From Bacteroidota bacterium (GTDB lineage Bacteria; Bacteroidota; Bacteroidia; UKL13-3): a stretch of 38,334 nucleotides of DNA. The stretch is taken from the NCBI GenBank assembly GCA_027488905.1, contig JAIYAT010000025.1, forward strand, positions 78,139-116,472, written 5' to 3'. Below the pieces are notes generated by a model. That model saw only the letters and a program-made list of their open reading frames with translations. It was not told where the DNA came from and did no database searches. Of the stretch, positions 17,882-25,720 are shown in pieces. A program made the translations under genes and the position numbers. How positions within the stretch are numbered: the first letter of the stretch is position 1; each line of letters starts with the position of its first letter.

Positions 17882-19084
17882 ATGCCTTCAATTTGCTTCT
17901 ACTTTCAGGTGCATCAACCTTACCGTTTAAGAAATTATAGCTTCTTCGACATAGGTTCAAACCATAATTATTATGATGATGTAAAAAATAAGGAGGTATT
18001 AGATAAAGTTTCAGAACGTTGCTATTTGCCTACCAACCAATTGATGCTTGAACTCATCAATAAGCATGAAGGTAATTTTAGAATAAGCTACTCTGTAAGT
18101 GGTGTTGCGCTTGAACAATTTGCTACTTGGCGACCAGATGTGCTGCAATCTTTTGTTGACCTGGCAAACACGGGTTGTGTTGAGTTTATTGCAGAAACTT
18201 ATTACCATTCATTGGCTTATATTTTCTCTAAAGAAGAATTTAATAAACAAGTAGAAGCCCATGGAAAACTCATTCAAAAATACTTCAACCAAAAGCCACG
18301 TGTGTTTAGAAATACAGAGTTACAATACAACAATGAATTGGCAGCTTACATAGAAAACTTAGGCTATGAAGGCATTATTTGCGAAGGTGTGGATAGACAT
18401 TTGGGAGATAGAACACCCAACTTTTTATACAAAGCACCCAATGCCAATCACATTAAATCTTTGCTTAAAAACTATAAATTAAGTGATGATATTGCTTTTA
18501 GGTTTAGCAATCAAGAATGGAACGAATGGCCTTTAACGGCTGATAGATTTGCCTCATGGGTACACGGCATTGCTGGCCATGGAGAAACAGTTAATCTATT
18601 TATGGACTATGAAACATTTGGCGAACACCAATGGGAACATAGTGGTATTTTTGAGTTTATGCGCCACTTGCCAGAACAAGTGTTAAAGCATACAGACTTC
18701 GGATTTAAAACTGTTTCCGAAACCATCGATGCTTACCCAGTTAGAGATATTTACGATTGCCACGAGCTTACCAGTTGGGCAGATACAGAACGCGACCTTA
18801 GCGCTTGGATTGGGAACCCAATGCAAGATGAAGCCATTGCCAAAATATATCAATTAGAAAATGCTGTATATGCCAGTAAGGACGAAAAACTGATAGACGA
18901 TTGGAAGAAAATGCTCACCTCAGACCATTTTTATTATATGACCACCAAGTTCTGGGCAGATGGCGATGTACACAAATATTTTAGTCCGTATGACTCTCCA
19001 TACGATGCTTATATCTATTATATGAATGCCCTAAGTGACCTAAAGATTAGGCTTGAACCAAAAGAAAAAGCTCAAAAGGCTTAA
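17882..19084 (+). CDS. Glycoside hydrolase family 57, alpha-amylase-like
   Basis: A cytosolic GH57 enzyme of 400 residues acting on alpha-1,4-glucans such as glycogen. It begins with ICFYFQVHQPYRLR, the first conserved GH57 region. The catalytic nucleophile is E146 in FRNTELQYN; the acid/base is D242 in LFMDYETFGEHQW. Other conserved pieces are FIAETYYHSLA and the C-terminal helices around LTSWADTERDLSAWIGN and HFYYMTTKFW. No signal peptide. In related genomes it pairs with the GT4 glycogen-synthase-like gene found here at 1667-2944. Amylase versus transferase activity cannot be told apart from sequence alone. Confidence 0.92.
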   Translation: MPSICFYFQVHQPYRLRNYSFFDIGSNHNYYDDVKNKEVLDKVSERCYLPTNQLMLELINKHEGNFRISYSVSGVALEQFATWRPDVLQSFVDLANTGCVEFIAETYYHSLAYIFSKEEFNKQVEAHGKLIQKYFNQKPRVFRNTELQYNNELAAYIENLGYEGIICEGVDRHLGDRTPNFLYKAPNANHIKSLLKNYKLSDDIAFRFSNQEWNEWPLTADRFASWVHGIAGHGETVNLFMDYETFGEHQWEHSGIFEFMRHLPEQVLKHTDFGFKTVSETIDAYPVRDIYDCHELTSWADTERDLSAWIGNPMQDEAIAKIYQLENAVYASKDEKLIDDWKKMLTSDHFYYMTTKFWADGDVHKYFSPYDSPYDAYIYYMNALSDLKIRLEPKEKAQKA

Positions 19085-19127
19085 TATACAGGCAGTTTGA
19101 AGGATTTTATTTCCTTGGTTTTTTCAG

Positions 19128-19158
19128 TTGTGAAATGCTAAGGCTTTCCTTTATTTTG
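19128..19158 (+). promoter_or_regulatory. Putative Bacteroidota promoter of sucB
   Basis: TTG at 19128-19130 and TTATTTTG at 19151-19158 (7 of 8 matches to TAnnTTTG) are separated by 20 bp, the spacing expected for Bacteroidota sigma factor promoters. Transcription would start near 19165, leaving a leader of about a dozen bases. Confidence 0.45.
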
Positions 19159-19177
19159 CAGCTTCAAATTAGAAGAT

Positions 19178-20395
19178 ATGCTTCAAATTAAAGTACCTAC
19201 CGTTGGCGAATCAATTAGCGAAGTAACCATTGCTCGCTGGAACAAAAAAACTGGTGATTATGTAGAAATGGACGAGTTGCTATGTGAGTTAGAAAGTGAC
19301 AAAGCAACATTTGAACTTAACGCAGAAGCAGCAGGTGTGCTTAGCACCAAAAGCAATGAAGGTGATACCATTAAGGTGGGCGATTTAATTGCAGAAATTG
19401 ATACAGATGCTAAACGCCCAGAAGGCACTGCAGCACCCGTTGTAGCCGCTAAAGTTGAAACAAAAGCAGAAGCACCAAAAGCAGAAGCTAAAGCAACTGA
19501 ACAAACTACCTACGCCAGCGGAACACCTTCGCCAGCTGCACAAAAGATATTAAACGAAAAGGGCATAGACCCGAAAGAGGTGAAGGGGAGTGGCAAAGAT
19601 GGCCGCATTACCAAGGCTGATGCCATGGGTGCAGAATTGAAAGTTACTTTTAATGAGGCTAAATCACGCAACGACAGAAGAGAAAAAATGACCAACTTGC
19701 GCAAAACGGTTGCAAGAAGGTTGGTGGCAGCCAAAAATGAAACCGCCATGTTAACTACTTTCAATGAAGTTGACATGAAGCCTATCATGGATTTGCGCAA
19801 CCAATACAAAAATCAATTTAAAGAAGCATTTGGGGTGAACCTAGGATTCATGAGTTTCTTTACCAAAGCAGTTACAGTTGCCTTAAAGCAATTTCCTGCA
19901 GTGAATGCCTACATTGATGGGGAAGAAGTTATTTACCATGATTACTGCGATGTTTCTATTGCTGTGAGCGCGCCAAAAGGTTTAGTGGTGCCAGTGATTA
20001 GAAATGCAGAAAGCATGAGCTTAGCCGAAATTGAAAAAGAAGTTATGACCTTAGCCGGTAAAGCCCGCGATAATAAATTAACCATAGAAGAAATGACTGG
20101 TGGAACTTTCACTATCACCAATGGTGGTGTTTTTGGTTCTATGCTAAGTACCCCAATTATTAATCCACCGCAAAGCGCCATTTTAGGCATGCACAACATC
20201 GTAGAAAGAGCAGTGGTTAAAGATGGTCAAATTGTGATTAGACCAATTATGTATGTGGCTTTAAGTTACGACCATAGAATAATTGATGGCCGCGAGTCAG
20301 TTGGATTCTTGGTTAAGGTGAAGCAGTGCTTAGAAAATCCAACCTTGTTGCTTACTTCAGGCAACGATCCTCAGAAATTATTGTTAGGTTTATAA
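19178..20395 (+). CDS. sucB: 2-oxoglutarate dehydrogenase E2, dihydrolipoyl succinyltransferase
   Basis: Core acyltransferase of the 2-oxoglutarate dehydrogenase complex: takes succinyl from E1 on lipoate and passes it to CoA. The 405 residues comprise one lipoyl domain (1-76, lipoylated K42 in ESDKATFE), an Ala/Glu/Lys-rich linker (about 80-110), a peripheral-subunit-binding domain (about 115-150, [15 protein letters not shown].. [12 protein letters not shown]) and the catalytic domain with H366 and D370 in [22 protein letters not shown] and the single lipoyl domain point to OGDH rather than pyruvate dehydrogenase. E1 is not adjacent in this window; E3 lies 1.8 kb downstream. Its stop abuts the stop of the convergent glycosyltransferase with no spacer. 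Confidence 0.94.
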   Translation: MLQIKVPTVGESISEVTIARWNKKTGDYVEMDELLCELESDKATFELNAEAAGVLSTKSNEGDTIKVGDLIAEIDTDAKRPEGTAAPVVAAKVETKAEAPKAEAKATEQTTYASGTPSPAAQKILNEKGIDPKEVKGSGKDGRITKADAMGAELKVTFNEAKSRNDRREKMTNLRKTVARRLVAAKNETAMLTTFNEVDMKPIMDLRNQYKNQFKEAFGVNLGFMSFFTKAVTVALKQFPAVNAYIDGEEVIYHDYCDVSIAVSAPKGLVVPVIRNAESMSLAEIEKEVMTLAGKARDNKLTIEEMTGGTFTITNGGVFGSMLSTPIINPPQSAILGMHNIVERAVVKDGQIVIRPIMYVALSYDHRIIDGRESVGFLVKVKQCLENPTLLLTSGNDPQKLLLGL

Positions 20396-21154
20396 TCAGT
20401 TTTGGTTCAAACCGAAACCTTTTAAAAGTTTATACTTTAGGTAAACTTCTTTGGCGGTAAGTGCGGCTATAATTAGGCCGTTCTTTCCGTCTAAGAAGCC
20501 AAGTTTGAAAAAATAGTCTCTTACGAATCTAAAAACAGGACTCATTACAATTTTAAAAGCAGAAGATTTTTTGCCAGTTTTTTGGTAGGCTAGTGCTGCA
20601 ATTTCTGCGTATTTATTAACCTTATTTTGGTGTTCTGCAATGCTGTTATAGCTCCAATGTAATAAGTTTCCTTTTAGGGTTTCGGGTTGAACCGACTCCG
20701 ACAAAACAATTCTGTCATGCGGATTAATGCCTCCCCATCTTCCAAAGTGTTTGTTAAATAATCTAATTTTTTTATCGCTACGCCAAGCGCCATATCTAAT
20801 CCATTGGCCGCAATAGTTGTTGAATCTATTTACCAAATAAGCTTGCGCAGGAACACCTGCTTTTTTGATGGACAAAATCACCGAAGCAAGTTGTTCATCC
20901 AATGCTTCATCGGCATCTATAGAAAGGATATAATCATGATTTGCATAGGAAATAGCAAGATTTTTTTGCTCGATATGCCCCAAGAATTTTTGAGAAATTA
21001 CAGTTGCTCCACATTGCCTAGCAATTTCTGCTGTTTGGTCGGTTGAGTAGGAGTCGAGCACTATGATTTCATCTGCTACAGAGGCAACAGATTGCAAACA
21101 CCTTTTTATATTGCTTGCCTCATTAAAAGTGATAATGGTAACACTAATTTGCAT
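20396..21154 (-). CDS. Glycosyltransferase family 2, WaaE/KdtX-like
   Basis: An inverting GT-A glycosyltransferase of 252 residues, of the type that adds a sugar to the LPS inner core. It opens ISVTIITFNEASNIKRCLQS, has the donor-binding DSYSTDQT, the metal-binding SIDADEALD (about residue 80), and the acceptor-side YGAWRSDKKIRLFNK and WGGINPHDRI typical of the WaaE subgroup. A C-terminal amphipathic segment (RFVRDYFFKLGFLDGKNG) suggests membrane association. Second gene of a two-gene operon, 6 bp after the upstream GT2 gene. Acceptor and sugar are unknown. Confidence 0.9.
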   Translation of the reverse strand: MQISVTIITFNEASNIKRCLQSVASVADEIIVLDSYSTDQTAEIARQCGATVISQKFLGHIEQKNLAISYANHDYILSIDADEALDEQLASVILSIKKAGVPAQAYLVNRFNNYCGQWIRYGAWRSDKKIRLFNKHFGRWGGINPHDRIVLSESVQPETLKGNLLHWSYNSIAEHQNKVNKYAEIAALAYQKTGKKSSAFKIVMSPVFRFVRDYFFKLGFLDGKNGLIIAALTAKEVYLKYKLLKGFGLNQN

Positions 21155-21160
21155 GAAAAA

Positions 21161-22063
21161 TTACTCCCTAGCAATTTTTGCGGCGCGCATTTTGGCCATT
21201 AAATAGGCAGCATTTTTACTGTGCTCAAGGTTTTGGTATGCTTGATGGTCTTTGCCCATTTGAAGCATATTTTTATAAAAGTAAGAAGCAGGAATTCCCC
21301 ACTTGCTTGCAAATTGTTTGCGGCCATCATTTTTTTCTACCCTAACAGTAGATTTGCTTTGAAAGTGATAGACCATGCTTGCTGCAATGCCTTTAAAATT
21401 GCGTACGCCTGCTTGCCAAAGCTTCATGGAGAAATCGGGGTCGCTGTACATACCCGGACTAAATTCTACACTATAGCCACCTACTTGAAAGAATAGATCT
21501 TTGCTTACAAGACTAGGAGGCCAACTGCCACCATACCAGTCTTTTCGGTGGGTGGTTTTGCAAAATTCGAGTAGTTCTTTTTCTTTAAAGCTTTTTACAT
21601 CCAATCCAAAATCAAAAGGGGCTAAATTGCATTTGTTGGAAGAAGGATGAGGTTCTATCATGGTGCCGCTGAAGTACCAAAGCGGATTAGTGGTAGTGGT
21701 TACTTCATTCATTAAATGCAGGTCCCAATCGGGGCAAACATACATGTCGTCGTTTAGGAATAAGATATAGTCTGTATGAGCCAAATTTGCCATAGCGTTT
21801 ACTGCGTAGCAAATTCCAGCATTCTGAGCAGAGAAGGTATGGTCTAGGTTTTGCGACTTTACCCATTCCAAAGAGCCGTCTGTACCTTCATTAAGGTGAA
21901 CAATAATTTGGTGTTTGAACCTAGAATTTTTAAGAATCGATTGCACACAAAGTTGGAGCATTTCTAGGTTATTCCAACTGGGTATTACAATGCTAAATTT
22001 GTTTGCAGCATCAGGTTGTGATAAGGGAAAAGAAATAATATCAGGTTTTGGGAAAGGCGTCAT
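21161..22063 (-). CDS. Glycosyltransferase family 2
   Basis: A 300-residue GT-A family transferase. The fold begins at FSIVIPSWNNLEMLQLCVQS (about 22-41); the substrate loop AQNAGICYAVNAM and the metal motif LFLNDDMYV follow; the C-terminal half contains DWYGGSWPPSL and GMYSDPDFSMKLWQAG, the acceptor-binding region of rhamnosyl/galactosyl-type GT2 enzymes. No membrane segments, so probably cytosolic or peripheral. First gene of the operon with the WaaE-like gene, hence a likely role in LPS or other surface glycan synthesis. Confidence 0.9.
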   Translation of the reverse strand: MTPFPKPDIISFPLSQPDAANKFSIVIPSWNNLEMLQLCVQSILKNSRFKHQIIVHLNEGTDGSLEWVKSQNLDHTFSAQNAGICYAVNAMANLAHTDYILFLNDDMYVCPDWDLHLMNEVTTTTNPLWYFSGTMIEPHPSSNKCNLAPFDFGLDVKSFKEKELLEFCKTTHRKDWYGGSWPPSLVSKDLFFQVGGYSVEFSPGMYSDPDFSMKLWQAGVRNFKGIAASMVYHFQSKSTVRVEKNDGRKQFASKWGIPASYFYKNMLQMGKDHQAYQNLEHSKNAAYLMAKMRAAKIARE

Positions 22064-22087
22064 ATGTCAAATAATCTAAACAAAGTA

Positions 22088-22095
22088 CAAATATA
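22088..22095 (-). promoter_or_regulatory. Putative -7 element (TATATTTG) of the GT2 operon
   Basis: Perfect match to TAnnTTTG on the minus strand, 25 bp upstream of the ATG at 22063. A TTTG lies 15 bp further up, closer than the usual 17-23 bp. Position is right for a short-leader transcript. Confidence 0.45.
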
Positions 22096-22152
22096 CATAA
22101 GCTTAACGGTCAAATGTGAATGAAATTACTTTTCATTAAGGTCTAGGAAAAT

Positions 22153-22160
22153 TACCTTTG
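22153..22160 (+). promoter_or_regulatory. Putative -7 element (TACCTTTG) of lpdA
   Basis: Perfect TAnnTTTG on the plus strand 28 bp before the ATG at 22188, with a T-rich region (CTTTTCATT) about 18-20 bp upstream in place of a clear TTG. The same octamer TACCTTTG recurs before the receptor gene at 37025. Confidence 0.5.
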
Positions 22161-22187
22161 CCCAACTACTTATTAATCTCAATTCAC

Positions 22188-23582
22188 ATGAAATACGATG
22201 TAACCATTATTGGTTCTGGTCCTGGCGGCTATGTTGCAGCCATTCGTTGCGCACAGTTAGGTTTTAAAACTGCCTTAATTGAAAAGTATAATACCCTTGG
22301 TGGTACTTGTTTAAACGTGGGTTGTATTCCATCTAAAGCTTTGTTGGATAGTTCTGAACACTACCACAATGCGGCCCATAACTTTAAAACGCACGGTATT
22401 GATGTGGTTGATTTGAAGATTAATTTAACCCAAATGATTGAGCGCAAAAACGGTGTGGTTAAGCAAACCTGCGAAGGCATTGATTATTTGATGAAGAAAA
22501 ATAAAATTGATGTGTTAAAAGGCGTTGGATCATTTGTGACCAAAAACACCATAAAAGTAAGTGGTGAAACAGAGCAAACCATTGAAACCGACAAAGTAAT
22601 TATTGCCACGGGTTCTAAACCGGCTTTGTTACCTGGTATTGAATTGGATAAGAAAAAAATCATTACTTCAACAGAGGCTTTAAATATGACTGAAATTCCA
22701 AAGCACCTTATCATTATTGGTGGTGGCGTAATTGGTTTGGAATTAGGTTCTGTGTATGCACGTTTAGGCGCTAAGGTTTCGGTGATTGAATATACCAATG
22801 CCATTATCCCAACCATGGATGCCACCTTAGGCAAAGAATTGCAGCGCAGCTTGAGAAAGCTAGGCTTTGAGTTTTTCTTTAACCATAAGGTAAAATCTGC
22901 TAAGGTAAAAGGCAAAGAAGTTACCGTTTTGGCCGACAACGAAAAGGGGGAAGAGGTTAGCTTCTCTGGCGATTATTGTCTAGTTAGTGTGGGTAGAAAA
23001 GCTTATACAGCAGGTTTGAACCTAGAAGCCGTTGGTATAAAAGTAGATGAAAGAGGTAGGGTAGAAACAGATGCACATTTAGAAACCAATGTAAAAGGAA
23101 TTTACGCTATTGGTGATGTAGTTAAAGGAGCCATGTTAGCCCACAAAGCAGAGGAAGAAGGTGTTTTTGTGGCAGAGACAATGGCTGGACAAAAACCACA
23201 TATCAACTATAATTTAATTCCGGGTGTAGTTTATACTTGGCCAGAAGTTGCGGGGGTAGGCGCTACAGAAGAAGAGTTGAAAAAGGACGGTAAAAAGTAC
23301 AAGGTTGGGTCATTTCCTATGCGCGCCCTAGGGCGCGCCAGAGCCAGCATGGACATAGACGGTTTGGTGAAGATACTTGCAGATGCCGAAACAGATGAAG
23401 TATTAGGCGTGCACATGATTGGTCCACGCGTAGCAGATTTAATTGCAGAAGCTGTTACCGCCATGGAATTTAGGGCCAGCGCAGAAGACATCGCCAGAAT
23501 GAGTCATGCGCATCCAACCTACGCTGAAGCCGTAAAGGAAGCGGCATTGGCGGCTACTGCTAATAGAGCTTTGCATATTTAA
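22188..23582 (+). CDS. lpdA: Dihydrolipoyl dehydrogenase (E3)
   Basis: FAD flavoprotein that reoxidises dihydrolipoamide on E2 and H proteins with NAD+; serves 2-oxoglutarate and pyruvate dehydrogenases and glycine cleavage. The start ATG at 22188 gives 464 residues beginning MKYDVTIIGSGPGGYVAA; an upstream in-frame TTG at 22158 lies inside the promoter and is unlikely. Redox cysteines are C41 and C46 in GGTCLNVGCIPSK; the NAD-binding loop is GGGVIGLELGS; FAD-binding AIGDV; the C-terminal catalytic H442 and E447 lie in HPTYAEAVKE. It contains an 18-bp perfect GC-rich palindrome at 23321-23338. With sucB and gcvT, three lipoate-using enzymes lie within 14 kb. Terminates at a GC-rich hairpin shared with the convergent T9SS gene. 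Confidence 0.96.
   Translation: MKYDVTIIGSGPGGYVAAIRCAQLGFKTALIEKYNTLGGTCLNVGCIPSKALLDSSEHYHNAAHNFKTHGIDVVDLKINLTQMIERKNGVVKQTCEGIDYLMKKNKIDVLKGVGSFVTKNTIKVSGETEQTIETDKVIIATGSKPALLPGIELDKKKIITSTEALNMTEIPKHLIIIGGGVIGLELGSVYARLGAKVSVIEYTNAIIPTMDATLGKELQRSLRKLGFEFFFNHKVKSAKVKGKEVTVLADNEKGEEVSFSGDYCLVSVGRKAYTAGLNLEAVGIKVDERGRVETDAHLETNVKGIYAIGDVVKGAMLAHKAEEEGVFVAETMAGQKPHINYNLIPGVVYTWPEVAGVGATEEELKKDGKKYKVGSFPMRALGRARASMDIDGLVKILADAETDEVLGVHMIGPRVADLIAEAVTAMEFRASAEDIARMSHAHPTYAEAVKEAALAATANRALHI
23321..23338. repeat. 18-bp perfect GC-rich palindrome inside lpdA
   Basis: GCGCGCCCTAGGGCGCGC is its own reverse complement. It codes for part of MRALGRARAS in lpdA. The amino acids are conserved in the family, but the codons (CTA, GGG, CGC, GCC) are uncommon in the surrounding AT-rich genes. 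Confidence 0.9.
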
Positions 23583-23584
23583 TG

Positions 23585-23627
23585 GAGCGGAGCCTATCGG
23601 TTGCCGAGCGGAGCCGAGGCAAGCTTT
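23585..23627. repeat. GC-rich repeat with hairpin at the lpdA / T9SS gene junction
   Basis: The decamer GAGCGGAGCC occurs twice (23585-23594 and 23606-23615). TTGCC (23601-23605) pairs with GGCAA (23618-23622), with an inner GC/GC pairing, and GCTTTTT follows, so it can act as the lpdA terminator. The same bases form the stop codon and last codons of the convergent T9SS gene. The composition is far above its surroundings. Confidence 0.65.
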
Positions 23628-25642
23628 TTCCAATAAATACCTTGTTCTGTTTTTATCTCCACGATAAATATGCCCTCACCCATTGGAGGCAACATCAATT
23701 TTGTTTTGGGATTGTATAAGGTTTCGGGTTGAACCAATGCCCCTTTTGCTTCTCTAATACTGATGAATGCCTCTGTGATACCATTGGGTAAACTTATTTG
23801 AATACTTTCATATGCTGGGTTTGGATAAACCAAAATTTCGGATGCTTTTAACTCAGGTTGACTTAAGGGTAATAAGGCTTCTGAACTACTGCTTTGTAAA
23901 ACCATTTTGGTTTCCTCATCTTGCAAATAAGCAACCGCATATACGTTTTCAAAGTTTTCTACCGAGTGTTCAATCAGTGGATTGATAATCAAATTTGGGT
24001 CGCCACTTGCGGGTAGACGATAATTTCCTTTGAACGTAAAACTGTCTAAAACTTGCACGCTTTTTCCTTCCAGCAATTGAACCGAAGTTCCCGTTGAAGT
24101 TGGCAATAAGGCCTTCACAATATGGTAAAATTCTGTTTCGCCATTGTTTCTTGTGTTATTATAAGTGACTTTCTCTACCAAGGCCACATGCAAGTAAAGT
24201 TGCTTGCTTTTCAAGCCATTGCTTGGGGTAATTTGGGTGTTAACTGCAAGCGATTGTGCGTTTCTGGTAAGTTTACAATCTATTTGAACCAAAGCCTTGT
24301 TACCTGCAAACGTTTGGAAATAACTTGGTTTGTAAAGACTAAGATTAGGAACTTCTTCTCCCCAGTTTTTGTTTCCATTTACCACCAAGGCTGGAGACAT
24401 ATTTAATTGGTATTTGAGAAAGAGGTCGGCACTAAATTGCATGAAATAAGGGTCGCCAAAATTCGGGAAATTCATGGGATGGGTAAGTACAATCCATTGC
24501 CCAAGAAAGTTATTGAGCGTTTGAACAAGTGCTTCTTTGGCTATTTTTCCTTGTCCTGTTGAAGAAGATGAGAACACTTCATGCAAAACAATTTGAGGAT
24601 AATTTGAGGTATAAACCAAAGCCTCTTGACTTAAAGAATTGTTGCTACTGTCTTCATCTGCTTGTTGGTTTGGTTCAAACAGAACCAATTGAAAAAGCTT
24701 ATAACCCGTATCTGTGTTCCATTGAGATAGGTTAAATTCAAAATTATACTTTTCGCCAGGAGCTAGGTTAACAAAAGAGCTAGGTAGGATTTCAGTTTGT
24801 GTAAGGCCAATTTTAAGGTGTGATTTAAATTGTTTTAGCGAATCCATTCCTAAATTTAGCATTTGGACTTTAAGGGTAAATGGTTTGCCATTTTCTAGGT
24901 AAGGTGCAATTTCAAATGAAGTTAAGGCAAGATTATTTTGTTTTTGAACACCTGGAATAAACTTAAATTCTAGGACAGAGTCTGGGTGATAGGCAAGGTT
25001 AGTTCCGCCATAATTGCGCATTGGCGAGCCATTTACTTCTAAATAAGATTGGTTTTCCTTTCCTTTTATTCCAACCGTGGCAGAGAAATTTCCGGTACCG
25101 TATAAATGTATAATATCAATTTCGTTCGTTTCATAAAGTCGAATCGCATAATAAACATAGGCGTTTAAGCTGCTACTGTTATTAGGCCTAATCAATCGCC
25201 AAAGGATGGTTTGTACCTTTTTTCCATTAAGGTTTTCTTGCCAAGTATGAATGTCAGAGGCATACGTTTTGCCTCCTAAGCTGAAGTTCTTTAATTCGGT
25301 TTGATCCCAAAAAGCGTAAACACAATTATTGGGTGCAAGCGGGTTTGATAAAGAATAATTAGAATCTGAAGTGGGTAAAGGCAAAGAATCTAATGCCAAT
25401 CTTCCATCTGAGTAGGCTCTAAAACCTTTGATGCTTTGGCCGTAAAAGGTAAAAGGAAAACTTAGTGGGATGAATTCGCTATAAGTATTTTGGCTTTTAT
25501 CGTTTAGAATAGCTTTTTCATTGCTTTGCGCCAAGTTGATAGGTTCAGCAATTCCTTTACTAGTAACTAAGTAATACTGAGCAGTTGCAAGTTGGCTTGC
25601 AAGTGCAAATAGGAAACAAAATACTAGCTTCAATATTTTCAT
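23594..25642 (-). CDS. T9SS-sorted Omp28-like protein, CxxC lost
   Basis: 682 residues: signal peptide (MKILKLVFCFLFALASQLATA), an N-terminal beta domain (about 25-235), a CARDB-like segment (about 240-345), an Omp28/thioredoxin-like domain (about 350-580), and a C-terminal type IX sorting domain beginning at LVYPNP, roughly 610-682. It is a paralogue of the next gene; both share FAFWDxTxL, the VLHEVF strand, and FPNFGDPYF versus FPGTGDPYY. The CPPC of the paralogue is replaced by T362-G-Q-G365, so no thiol-redox role is possible there. The last eight residues (ASAPLGNR) are encoded by a GC-rich repeat and look unlike a normal sorting-domain end. Follows the paralogue after a terminator; probable role: surface or secreted protein of unknown function. 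Confidence 0.85.
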   Translation of the reverse strand: MKILKLVFCFLFALASQLATAQYYLVTSKGIAEPINLAQSNEKAILNDKSQNTYSEFIPLSFPFTFYGQSIKGFRAYSDGRLALDSLPLPTSDSNYSLSNPLAPNNCVYAFWDQTELKNFSLGGKTYASDIHTWQENLNGKKVQTILWRLIRPNNSSSLNAYVYYAIRLYETNEIDIIHLYGTGNFSATVGIKGKENQSYLEVNGSPMRNYGGTNLAYHPDSVLEFKFIPGVQKQNNLALTSFEIAPYLENGKPFTLKVQMLNLGMDSLKQFKSHLKIGLTQTEILPSSFVNLAPGEKYNFEFNLSQWNTDTGYKLFQLVLFEPNQQADEDSSNNSLSQEALVYTSNYPQIVLHEVFSSSSTGQGKIAKEALVQTLNNFLGQWIVLTHPMNFPNFGDPYFMQFSADLFLKYQLNMSPALVVNGNKNWGEEVPNLSLYKPSYFQTFAGNKALVQIDCKLTRNAQSLAVNTQITPSNGLKSKQLYLHVALVEKVTYNNTRNNGETEFYHIVKALLPTSTGTSVQLLEGKSVQVLDSFTFKGNYRLPASGDPNLIINPLIEHSVENFENVYAVAYLQDEETKMVLQSSSSEALLPLSQPELKASEILVYPNPAYESIQISLPNGITEAFISIREAKGALVQPETLYNPKTKLMLPPMGEGIFIVEIKTEQGIYWKKLASAPLGNR

Positions 25643-25666
25643 GGTTTAAAGATAATAAATAGGCAT

Positions 25667-25701
25667 AAAAAAAGCCCTTCAGAATTTCTGAAGGGCTTTT
25701 T
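25667..25701 (-). terminator. Strong intrinsic terminator between the two T9SS genes
   Basis: A nearly uninterrupted inverted repeat: AAGCCCTTCAGA and TCTGAAGGGCTT with a 3-nt loop, flanked by A and T runs. On the minus strand it ends the 25721-27760 gene with a run of T. The plus-strand T run is shorter. It separates the paralogues into distinct transcription units. Confidence 0.9.
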
Positions 25702-25720
25702 GAATAATATAAGAATTCGA

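Noticed and set aside
1667-19084. A polysaccharide-utilisation locus around GT4, GH31 and GH57
   Set aside because: The three genes are far apart with unrelated genes between them, and no SusC/SusD pair lies near them. They are more likely internal glycogen metabolism.
22158-22187. Earlier TTG start for lpdA
   Set aside because: It overlaps the -7 element TACCTTTG, and the ATG at 22188 begins the conserved FAD-binding strand directly.
22484-22939. 151-residue ORF antisense to lpdA
   Set aside because: Shadow of a firmly identified gene.
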